A stretch of DNA of 64,000 bases from Albirhodobacter sp048262715. GTDB lineage: Bacteria; Pseudomonadota; Alphaproteobacteria; Rhodobacterales; Rhodobacteraceae. Positions 24,836 through 31,512 of this stretch are shown here, piece after piece (within the stretch, counting starts at the first letter, position 1; each line of letters starts with the position of its first letter). The DNA is taken from NCBI GenBank assembly GCA_048262715.1, contig JBLXEV010000004.1, forward strand, positions 124,001 through 188,000, read 5' to 3'. The notes under the pieces were generated by a model. The model had not been told where the DNA came from. It searched no databases and saw nothing but the letters and a program-made list of their open reading frames with translations. The position numbers and the translations under genes are program-made.

Positions 24836-24880
24836 GCCGATCAGGGTTTTGGCACCACGTTCCGGTGCCAGTTGATCGGC
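24836..24880 (-). other. Stem-loop in the pilin 1 leader
   Basis: Outer arms GCCGATCA (24836-24843) and TGATCGGC (24873-24880) and inner arms GGCACC (24851-24856) and GGTGCC (24864-24869) form an interrupted hairpin about 40-85 bases before the start codon. No gene upstream is read in this direction, so it is not a terminator; a leader RNA structure is inferred. Confidence 0.6.
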
Positions 24881-24918
24881 TGTCCGTCGCGGGATGAGGA
24901 TGTTTTGCCAATTGATCG

Positions 24919-24935
24919 TGGCGCGATTTGGGCGG
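24919..24935 (-). promoter_or_regulatory. Shared upstream motif, pilin 1 copy
   Basis: TGGCGCGATTTGGGCGG on the plus strand, 124-140 bases before the pilin 1 start. Related sequences lie upstream of pilin 2 (24403-24419), pilin 3 (23944-23959) and cpaE (19745-19759). Confidence 0.5.
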
Positions 24936-25195
24936 AGGGCGGGCATTTTTCGGTAGGGAATAAAAACAACGAGTTTAGACATTAATCTTTTGTTTTTAAA
25001 TGAAATTTTTCTGCATGAAATGTGAACTACATTTTTGAACCGTGCCGTGAAGGCCGCAGATCAAGGAGAATCGGCCCCTTTCAGCCGCGTTTTTGTGGAT
25101 TTTTACGCCCGAGTCGCGAATAAAGACATCAAGAGCGGCCAAAAGGTCGCCAATCGAGCAGTCAGGCGCGCAAGCGCAAAGTCAGGAAAGCGCGA

Positions 25196-26032
25196 ATGCG
25201 CAAGCAGGCATGGATTTTCATTCTTTGCGCGGCCATTTCGGCTGAGCGCGCTGTGGCCGAAACCGCGCCGCAGCTTGCGCCTGTGGCGACGATCAAGCGG
25301 ATCGGGGTGCCCAAACCGGGGCAAAAACGCCTGATCACAATCCAGATTGATCCTGAAGAGCAAGCCCGCGCCTTGGCCGCTCTGCCCGCATGGAAAGAGC
25401 AGCCCGCCGCTCCCGCAGAAGGCCCCAAAGCCCCGCGTGCGCCCTCGGCCTATGATTGGTACTGGAAAGCTGTCTCGCCCGCGTTGGGCGATCGCTCAGG
25501 GCGGTTCACCACGGCGATTGCGGCACTCGGTCAAGGGCCGGGGGGCAGCGCCGTTGCCGCACCGCGCCTTGCGCATTTGCAAGACATCGCGCAGGCGCAC
25601 GGGCGCGAAATCCTCTCTGCGACGATTGGAACGAATGTCTCGCCCGCGCTGGTGCTTGCGGTGATCGGCATTGAATCGGGCGGTAAGATTGATGCGGTGT
25701 CCTCGGCGGGCGCACAAGGGCTGATGCAGTTGATCCCCGCCACGGCAGAGCGGTTCGCGGTCAGCAATTCGACCGATCCTGCACAGAATATAAAAGGCGG
25801 GGTCGCCTATCTCGATTGGCTGATGAAGGAATTCGACAACGATCCGCTGATGGTGATTGCGGCCTATAATGCGGGCGAGGGCGCCGTGCGCAAAGCGGGG
25901 GGCGTGCCGGATTATACCGAGACCCGCAATTATGTTCCGAAAGTTCTGGCCGCGTGGTCTGTCGCGCGCGGCCTTTGTTTAACCCCGCCAGAGTTGGTCT
26001 CCGATGGGTGTGTGTTTGCGTTGAAAGGATAA
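25196..26032 (+). CDS. Lytic transglycosylase, SLT domain
   Basis: A periplasmic protein of 278 residues with a signal peptide (cleavage near residue 21). The C-terminal SLT domain has catalytic Glu160 in VIGIESGGK, then GAQGLMQLIPATAERF and AAYNAGEGAV, the three standard family motifs. It cleaves peptidoglycan glycan strands with 1,6-anhydro ring formation. It lies directly upstream of the HAD-UbiA gene (3 bases apart) and divergent from the pilins. A role in opening the wall for the Tad machine is possible but only positional. Confidence 0.9.
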   Translation: MRKQAWIFILCAAISAERAVAETAPQLAPVATIKRIGVPKPGQKRLITIQIDPEEQARALAALPAWKEQPAAPAEGPKAPRAPSAYDWYWKAVSPALGDRSGRFTTAIAALGQGPGGSAVAAPRLAHLQDIAQAHGREILSATIGTNVSPALVLAVIGIESGGKIDAVSSAGAQGLMQLIPATAERFAVSNSTDPAQNIKGGVAYLDWLMKEFDNDPLMVIAAYNAGEGAVRKAGGVPDYTETRNYVPKVLAAWSVARGLCLTPPELVSDGCVFALKG

Positions 26033-26035
26033 GTA

Positions 26036-27442
26036 ATGTCGAAGCCCTTGGTCTTGGATGCGGACGGGACATTTCTGCGGACGGATATGTTGTTCGAGGC
26101 ATTCTGGGCAGGCTTGGGGCGCGCGCCTTTCTCGACGCTGGGCGCGTTACGGCATCTGGGGGATTTGGCGCTCTTCAAAGCGGAACTTGCGCGGATCGCG
26201 CAGATCCGCGTTGATCTGTTGCCGGTGAATGAAGAGGTTCTGGCACTGGCAAGTGCCGCGCAAGACGAGGGGCGGGAGGTTATTCTTGCCTCGGCCTCTG
26301 ATGAGGCGCAGGTGCGGGCGCTCGCGGCGCATCACGGGCTGTCAGAACGTGTCTTCGCCTCCGACGGGGTGACGAATCTGAAATCAAAGGCGAAAGCCGA
26401 GGCGTTGACAGAAGCGTTTGGCGCGCAGGGCTTTGATTACGCGGGCAATTCGAAAGATGACCTCGCGGTCTGGGAATGCGCCGATCAGGCGATTGTTGTG
26501 GGCCGTGTCGAAGGTGCGCCAGACGAGGCCACGCATCTCGCAGACGGGATGCATTGGCGCGGCTTGTGGAAAGCGATCCGTCCGCATCAATGGGTGAAAA
26601 ATGTGCTCTTGCTGCTGCCGATGATCGCGGCGCATGAGTTTGATCTGGCGCATCTCGCCCTAACCTTCTGCGGGATTGTGGCCTTCTGCGCGGCGGCCTC
26701 GTCGATCTATGTTGTCAACGATCTGCTGGATCTGGAGGCCGATCGTCTCCACCCAACCAAATGCCGCCGTCCCTTCGCGGCAGGCAGGGCCACGATTGCC
26801 TCGGGGATGGCGGCCTGCATTGCGCTCGCGATGATTGCGCTGGGGATCGGCGCGCTTCTGGGCGGGGGGTTCTTAGGCGTCGTTTGCCTCTATATGATCA
26901 CATCGCTTGCCTATTCCCTGCAACTCAAGCGGATGCGCTGGGTCGATGTCGCGACATTGGCGTCGCTCTATACGATCCGCGTGGTGGCGGGGGCTGCGGC
27001 AGGCGGGGTGGAGACCTCGGTCTATATGCTAATCTTCATCTTCCCCGTGTTCATCGCGCTGGGCTGTGTGAAACGCTTGACCGAGCTGACACTGGCAACC
27101 TCCGACGCACGGCTGCCCGGTCGCGGATATGGCCGCCCTGATCGCGGCGATTTGGTGAACGTCGCGGGCCTCGGGGTGTTTGGCGCGCTGCTGATCTTTT
27201 TCCTCTACTCGGTCTCGGATCAGGGGCGGGCGCTTTATCCTGACACTTGGCTGATGTGGCTCGCGATGATCCCGATGGCCTTTTGGCTGATCCGGATGGT
27301 GGTGCTGGGCTATATCGGCAAACAGGATTATGACCCGATCGTCTTCGCACTCAAGGATAAGCTCGGGCTGGGGATTCTGATGATCACCCTGTCGCTGATG
27401 TTCTGGGCGGCGGGCCTGTGGGCGCAATGGTTCGGCGGCTGA
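26036..27442 (+). CDS. HAD phosphatase-UbiA fusion, decaprenyl-phosphate phosphoribosyltransferase-like
   Basis: A two-domain protein of 468 residues. Residues 1 to about 155 form a HAD hydrolase with nucleophile motif LDADGT (D8, D10), ILASAS and the distal AGNSKDD acidic motif. Residues about 175-468 form a UbiA-type prenyltransferase with about nine helices, RPHQWVKN at 182-189 and the Asp-rich NDLLDLEADRLHP at 228-240. RPxQWxKN is a feature of 5-phosphoribosyl-1-pyrophosphate:decaprenyl-phosphate transferases, the first step to decaprenylphosphoryl arabinose. The HAD part could remove the 5-phosphate, a step performed by a separate enzyme in mycobacteria. The next gene, convergent, is DprE1-like. 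Functions are inferred. Confidence 0.85.
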   Translation: MSKPLVLDADGTFLRTDMLFEAFWAGLGRAPFSTLGALRHLGDLALFKAELARIAQIRVDLLPVNEEVLALASAAQDEGREVILASASDEAQVRALAAHHGLSERVFASDGVTNLKSKAKAEALTEAFGAQGFDYAGNSKDDLAVWECADQAIVVGRVEGAPDEATHLADGMHWRGLWKAIRPHQWVKNVLLLLPMIAAHEFDLAHLALTFCGIVAFCAAASSIYVVNDLLDLEADRLHPTKCRRPFAAGRATIASGMAACIALAMIALGIGALLGGGFLGVVCLYMITSLAYSLQLKRMRWVDVATLASLYTIRVVAGAAAGGVETSVYMLIFIFPVFIALGCVKRLTELTLATSDARLPGRGYGRPDRGDLVNVAGLGVFGALLIFFLYSVSDQGRALYPDTWLMWLAMIPMAFWLIRMVVLGYIGKQDYDPIVFALKDKLGLGILMITLSLMFWAAGLWAQWFGG

Positions 27443-27463
27443 GCCTGTGGCACGCGTAGAACG

Positions 27464-27547
27464 CTCCGCGGGGGATATTTAGTCTCAGTGGAAACGCAAG
27501 GGGCGAAGGATTTCCGTTTCCACTGAGCGAAAATATCCCCGCCGGAG
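27464..27547. repeat. Large inverted repeat of two 3'-end repeat copies
   Basis: Two 32-base arms, 27464-27495 and 27516-27547, are complementary at 27 of 32 positions around a 20-base spacer. Each arm is one copy of the 3'-end repeat (GGGGATATTT, then CTCAGTGGAAAC), one for each of the convergent genes on either side. No run of U follows the hairpin. Confidence 0.85.
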
Positions 27548-27575
27548 GCATTTGACGTTTCGCCGCGGCGAACGG

Positions 27576-28874
27576 TCAGGCCGTGCGTAGTCCGAGCCGC
27601 CGCACAAGATCCGTCTCATATACGGCGTCCGGATCTGCCGCAGCCACCTGTTCCTGCCAGGCACCTAGTTCAGGATACATCGTGCGGAGCTTCGCGCCCT
27701 CCGCCAGAGCATCCTTGGCAAAATAGAGCCGCCCGCCCGCCTCTGCGGCGCGCAGTTCCAGCGCACGGATCAGTTCGCGCGCGCTCGCGCGGTTCGGGAA
27801 ATCGATGGCCAGCGTATAGCCCTCCATCGGGAAGCTGAGATAGCCCGCGCGCCCCGATCCCATGCGTTTGAGCACCGCGAGCGGTGAGGCGAGACCGGAG
27901 GTCGCGATATCTTCCAGCATCCCGCGCAGCACCTCGGCCTGATCCAGCGGCACCACGCATTGGAATTGGTGAAAGCCACGTTTGCCGTAGAGGCGGTTCC
28001 AGTCGTGGATCTTGTCGAGCGGGAAGAAGAAATCTCCCAGCGGCTTCACGAGGGTGCGCCCGCGCGGTGGCACGCGGCGGTAATAGGCCGCGTTAAACGC
28101 GCGCACCACCGGATTGGAGAGCGCCCAATTCGGTGCGTCGAGTGGAATTTTCAACGGGGTCTCACGCGTTTTCGCGAGGCCTTTTGCGCTCTCGCCTTCC
28201 TCAATAATCCCGCGCCCGAGGGCCGTGCCGGTCGCGGTCGCATCGATCCAGCCAACGCTGTAGCTGGCGGTGGAGGCATCCAGCATCGCCAGATGTTCGG
28301 CCCAATCGCGCGCCCGCCGTTCGGTCACCATCACAATATCGCCGGGCGTGCGGATCAGTTGCAGCTTGGCAGAGGTGATCACTCCGGTTTGTCCCAAGCC
28401 GCCACAGGTCGCCCGAAACAGCGGCGTCTCGGGCAGGACCTCGATCATTTGGCCGTGCTGGGCGAGGGTGATGGAGATCAGATGCTGGCCGAACGAGCCG
28501 AGATGGTGGTGGTTCTTGCCGTGCACATCTTGCGCAATGCATCCGCCAATCGTCGCAAACCCGGTGCCGGGCATCACCGCAGGCATCCAGCCGCGCGGCG
28601 CGAGCAGGGTCGCGATCTCGCCGATCCGCGCGCCGGCTTCGACCTCAAGAATACCGGTGTGCGGATCAAAGCCGATCATCCGGTCGAGCTTTGTCATATC
28701 GATCATCCGCCCGCCGTCATTCAGCGCGGCATCGCCGTAAGACCGCCGCATCCCCATTGCGGGCGCATCCAGCGAGAGGCTTGCGGCGCGGTTCCGATCT
28801 GCCGGGCGGGTGGTCTCGCCTTTGGCGGTCAAGGCGCGGCCCCATCCGGTGTATTTGGTCGGTTTCCAAGACAT
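27576..28874 (-). CDS. DprE1-like FAD-linked oxidase
   Basis: The 432-residue protein has a VAO/PCMH-type FAD domain: RSYGDAALN near 45-52, then the diagnostic VHGKNHHHLGSFG near 117-129. The C-terminal substrate domain includes PLDKIHDWNRLYGKRGF and YLSFPMEGYTLAIDFP. These match decaprenylphosphoryl-ribose 2'-epimerase subunit DprE1, which oxidises the ribose C2'. At the position of the mycobacterial cysteine attacked by benzothiazinones (in NICVDFP) this protein has Ala357. It is downstream of the flippase-like gene by one base and convergent with the HAD-UbiA fusion. No DprE2 reductase is in the window. Confidence 0.87.
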   Translation of the reverse strand: MSWKPTKYTGWGRALTAKGETTRPADRNRAASLSLDAPAMGMRRSYGDAALNDGGRMIDMTKLDRMIGFDPHTGILEVEAGARIGEIATLLAPRGWMPAVMPGTGFATIGGCIAQDVHGKNHHHLGSFGQHLISITLAQHGQMIEVLPETPLFRATCGGLGQTGVITSAKLQLIRTPGDIVMVTERRARDWAEHLAMLDASTASYSVGWIDATATGTALGRGIIEEGESAKGLAKTRETPLKIPLDAPNWALSNPVVRAFNAAYYRRVPPRGRTLVKPLGDFFFPLDKIHDWNRLYGKRGFHQFQCVVPLDQAEVLRGMLEDIATSGLASPLAVLKRMGSGRAGYLSFPMEGYTLAIDFPNRASARELIRALELRAAEAGGRLYFAKDALAEGAKLRTMYPELGAWQEQVAAADPDAVYETDLVRRLGLRTA

Positions 28875-28875
28875 G

Positions 28876-29835
28876 TCAGGCCCTCACGGAGCGACGTTCG
28901 GCGAGCGGGAAGACCGCAAGCCCGAGGACGATGGCAAACCAAAGCGTTGTAAGGCGAATCACGGCGGTGGCGGGAATCGAGACCTCCAGCGGGATGCCCT
29001 CAAACGATAACAGTGCGACCATCGCCGCCTCGGCCCCGCCCAAGCCCCCCGGTGCACCTGTCAGCCCGCCCGCGAGCGTCGCGAACAAGAAAATCGCGAT
29101 GGCTTTGGCGGTGCCAATATCGGCCCCCATTGCCGTCAGTAAAAGGTGGAACGCGTAGCCCTCCGCGGCCCAACCCAGCAGCCCCGCGGCAAGGCCGAGC
29201 GCGAGGGTCGGCCCATGGGTGAAGCGCGCGACAAGGCGGGCGGCGGCGCGGGCGCGAGCAAAGAGGCGCGGCGCGCGACCCAATGCGCGGTAGAGGAGGG
29301 TGATGAGCGCCGTCAGCAGCGCGGGTCGGGTGGCGATATAGGCCGCGGCCAGCGCGAGGATTGCCACCGGCGCCGCGCCTTTGATCCCGCCCGCCGCCAA
29401 GAGCAGCGTTGCGGCTAGCAGCAACGCCATCGCGGCAAGATCCGAGGCGCGATCCATCAGCACCAGCGGCGCGGATCGCTCTACGGCCCAGCCCGTCTCA
29501 CGCTTGATCCAGCGCATCCGCACCAGCTCGCCCACACGGCCCGGTGTGACCGACATCGCAAAGCCGCCAATAAAGTGGCACGCATTCGCCACAAGCCCGA
29601 GCGGCACGCCAAGCCTGCGCGCAAACACATGCCAGCGTAGCGCCCGCAGCGCGTAATTCACAAGGGAAAGCCCGAGCAGCGCCGCGATCAGCCCAGAGTT
29701 AAGTCGCGTAATCTGCGCCCAAGTTTCACCCCATCCGGTCGCCGAGGCGAGGCCTGCCAAGCCGATTGCCACAAGGCCGATCAGGCCAAGCAGCAAAAAA
29801 CGGTCGCGGATGCGGGTGGGGGGTTGGGTCATCAT
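28876..29835 (-). CDS. Flippase-like membrane protein (LPG synthase TM-domain family)
   Basis: A 319-residue integral membrane protein with about eight helices and the family hallmark RVGELVRMRWIKRETG, plus TGAPGGLGGAEAAMVALL near the C-terminus. It belongs to the UPF0104/TIGR00374 family related to the membrane half of lysylphosphatidylglycerol synthase (MprF) and to AglD. It has no soluble aminoacyltransferase domain. Because it is transcribed with the DprE1-like gene (one-base gap), moving a polyprenyl-linked sugar across the inner membrane is an attractive but unproven role. Confidence 0.82.
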   Translation of the reverse strand: MMTQPPTRIRDRFLLLGLIGLVAIGLAGLASATGWGETWAQITRLNSGLIAALLGLSLVNYALRALRWHVFARRLGVPLGLVANACHFIGGFAMSVTPGRVGELVRMRWIKRETGWAVERSAPLVLMDRASDLAAMALLLAATLLLAAGGIKGAAPVAILALAAAYIATRPALLTALITLLYRALGRAPRLFARARAAARLVARFTHGPTLALGLAAGLLGWAAEGYAFHLLLTAMGADIGTAKAIAIFLFATLAGGLTGAPGGLGGAEAAMVALLSFEGIPLEVSIPATAVIRLTTLWFAIVLGLAVFPLAERRSVRA

Positions 29836-29899
29836 GGCCTTGGCAGTAATGACGAAATTGGGCGGAAATATGAAACAGTTTCGCGTTTAACGCAGATTG

Positions 29900-29933
29900 T
29901 TTCCTCAGAGCGATAAATATCCCCGCCGGAGGC
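29900..29933 (-). repeat. Intergenic 3'-end repeat, copy C
   Basis: On the minus strand GCCTCCGGCGGGGATATTT is followed by ATCG and CTCTGAGGAAA, a slightly diverged version of the CTCAGTGGAAA half. It lies downstream of scoB and its terminator, before the flippase-like gene. Confidence 0.75.
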
Positions 29934-29968
29934 GCACACAGCGAACCGGAGGCCGCCGCAGATAAAGC

Positions 29969-29991
29969 GCCCCGCCCATGTCAGGCGGGGC
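29969..29991 (-). terminator. Intrinsic terminator after scoB
   Basis: GCCCCGCC (29969-29976) and GGCGGGGC (29984-29991) make a perfect 8-bp stem with a seven-base loop; the minus strand continues GCTTTATC. It lies eight bases after the scoB stop. Confidence 0.75.
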
Positions 29992-29999
29992 AGCTCATA

Positions 30000-30626
30000 T
30001 CAGTTCACGATGGTGGCTTCTGTCGCGGCGCGCAGCTCGGCCTCGGTGACGCCTTCGGCACATTCGACAATCTTCAACCCGCCCTCGACGACATCCAGCA
30101 CGCCGAGATTGGTGATGATCCGGTCAACGACTGCCTTGCCTGTGAGCGGTAGGGTGCAGGCTTTCAGCACCTTACTCTCGCCGTGCTTATTGGTGTGATC
30201 CATCACCACCACCACACGGCCAACGCCCGCGACGAGATCCATCGCCCCGCCCATGCCCTTCACCAGCTTGCCCGGAATCATCCAATTCGCCAGATCGCCA
30301 TTCTCCGCCACTTCCATCGCGCCCAAAATCGCCATTGCGATCTTGCCGCCCCGGATCATGCCAAAGCTCAGCGCGGAATCGAAATAGGCGGTATTGGGCA
30401 GTTCGGTGATCGTCTGCTTGCCCGCGTTGATCAAATCTGCATCTTCCTCGCCCGCGACGGGAAACGGCCCCATCCCAAGCATCCCGTTTTCGGATTGCAG
30501 CGTCACGTTCACGCCCTCGGGGATGAAGTTCGGCACCAAGGTCGGGATGCCGATGCCGAGGTTCACATAGGTCCCGTTTTGCAGCTCAAGTGCGGCGCGT
30601 GCCGCCATCTGGTTACGATCCCACAT
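30000..30626 (-). CDS. scoB: 3-oxoacid CoA-transferase subunit B
   Basis: This beta subunit has 208 residues, with NLGIGIPTLV near 22-31 and the catalytic glutamate E46 in SENGMLGMG. With ScoA it moves CoA from succinyl-CoA to acetoacetate or related 3-oxoacids for ketone-body or polyhydroxybutyrate-linked use. The start overlaps the scoA stop as TAATG, and GGGAGGC lies at the right distance. The window shows no neighbouring 3-hydroxybutyrate dehydrogenase, so the acid used is inferred from the family. Confidence 0.93.
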   Translation of the reverse strand: MWDRNQMAARAALELQNGTYVNLGIGIPTLVPNFIPEGVNVTLQSENGMLGMGPFPVAGEEDADLINAGKQTITELPNTAYFDSALSFGMIRGGKIAMAILGAMEVAENGDLANWMIPGKLVKGMGGAMDLVAGVGRVVVVMDHTNKHGESKVLKACTLPLTGKAVVDRIITNLGVLDVVEGGLKIVECAEGVTEAELRAATEATIVN

Positions 30627-31324
30627 TATTTTGCCTCCCGAACGGTGCGCTGTTCGATCCGTTTCTCGTGCTGGCCTTGGATCAGGCGATGCACATAGAT
30701 GCCGGGCAGGTGGATGTGATCGGGATCGAGCGAGCCCACGGGCACGATTTCCTCGACCTCCATCACGCAGACCTTGCCGCACATCGCGGCGGGCGGGTTG
30801 AAGTTGCGCGCCGTCTTGCGGAAGATCGCGTTGCCGGTCTCATCGGCTTTCCACGCTTTCACGATGGAGACATCGGCAAAGATACCTTCTTCGAGAATAT
30901 AGGTCTGGCCGTTGAAATCTTTGTGCTCTTTGCCATCCGCGATCACGGTGCCGACACCGGTTTTGGTGTAGAAACCGGGGATCCCGCAGCCGCCCGCGCG
31001 CATCCGTTCCGCCAAAGTGCCCTGCGGGTTGAATTCCAATTCCAATTCGCCCGACAGATATTGCCGCATGAATTCCGCGTTCTCGCCGACATAGGACGAG
31101 ATCATCTTTTTGATCTGCCGCGTGTCGAGGAGCTTGCCGAGGCCGAACCCGTCCACCCCGCAATTGTTCGAGGCAATCGTGATATCCTTCACGCCGCTCT
31201 CGACAAGCGCATCAATCAGCAGTTCCGGAATCCCGCAAAGCCCGAACCCGCCGGCCGCAATCATCATCCCGTCTTCCACAAGGCCCTCAAGCGCTGCGGC
31301 AGCGGTGGGATATACTTTAGACAT
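30626..31324 (-). CDS. scoA: 3-oxoacid CoA-transferase subunit A
   Basis: A 232-residue alpha subunit. Near the N-terminus it has VEDGMMIAAGGFGLCGIP, the glycine-rich family signature, followed by LTIASNNCG-like DITIASNNCGVDGFG. It pairs with ScoB in the usual heteromeric CoA-transferase. The start at 31324 begins MSKVYPTAAA with GGGAGG upstream; the longer opening has no support. A small ACTCTC/GAGAGT hairpin lies just ahead of the ribosome site. Confidence 0.94.
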   Translation of the reverse strand: MSKVYPTAAAALEGLVEDGMMIAAGGFGLCGIPELLIDALVESGVKDITIASNNCGVDGFGLGKLLDTRQIKKMISSYVGENAEFMRQYLSGELELEFNPQGTLAERMRAGGCGIPGFYTKTGVGTVIADGKEHKDFNGQTYILEEGIFADVSIVKAWKADETGNAIFRKTARNFNPPAAMCGKVCVMEVEEIVPVGSLDPDHIHLPGIYVHRLIQGQHEKRIEQRTVREAK

Positions 31325-31512
31325 TAGAAGCCTCCCATTACTCTCTTCGCGCGGAGAGTGGCGCGCGATGGGGGTTCTGTCAATCGCTGCGCTGCGGCGA
31401 AGGCTTTCACGCATAGGGCAAAATTGGCTTGCGAAATGAGGCTGAGGGCTGGTCCAGCGATTTTTCTAGATGCGTGGGTTTGTAAACCTCTTGTTAACCT
31501 TAAGGAGACATT

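Larger units (their letters stand above)
24796..25195. other. Intergenic region between pilin 1 and the lytic transglycosylase
   Basis: This 400-base divergent region holds the pilin 1 leader hairpin (24836-24880), the shared upstream motif (24919-24935) and an AT-rich tract at about 24944-25036 that stands out from the GC-rich surroundings and is a likely promoter or regulator-binding zone. The part from about 25040 to 25195 looks unremarkable and should hold the promoter of the gene at 25196. Confidence 0.6.

Noticed and set aside
24126..24985. Plus-strand frames opposite pilins 1 and 2 (24126-24341, 24608-24985)
   Set aside because: They look conserved only because the pilin unit is duplicated; their sequence is the reverse complement of the pilin genes.
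29851..29865. GACGAAATTGGGCGG upstream of the flippase-like gene, similar to the Tad motif
   Set aside because: It is only 16-30 bases from the start codon, far closer than in the Tad promoters, and probably matches by chance.
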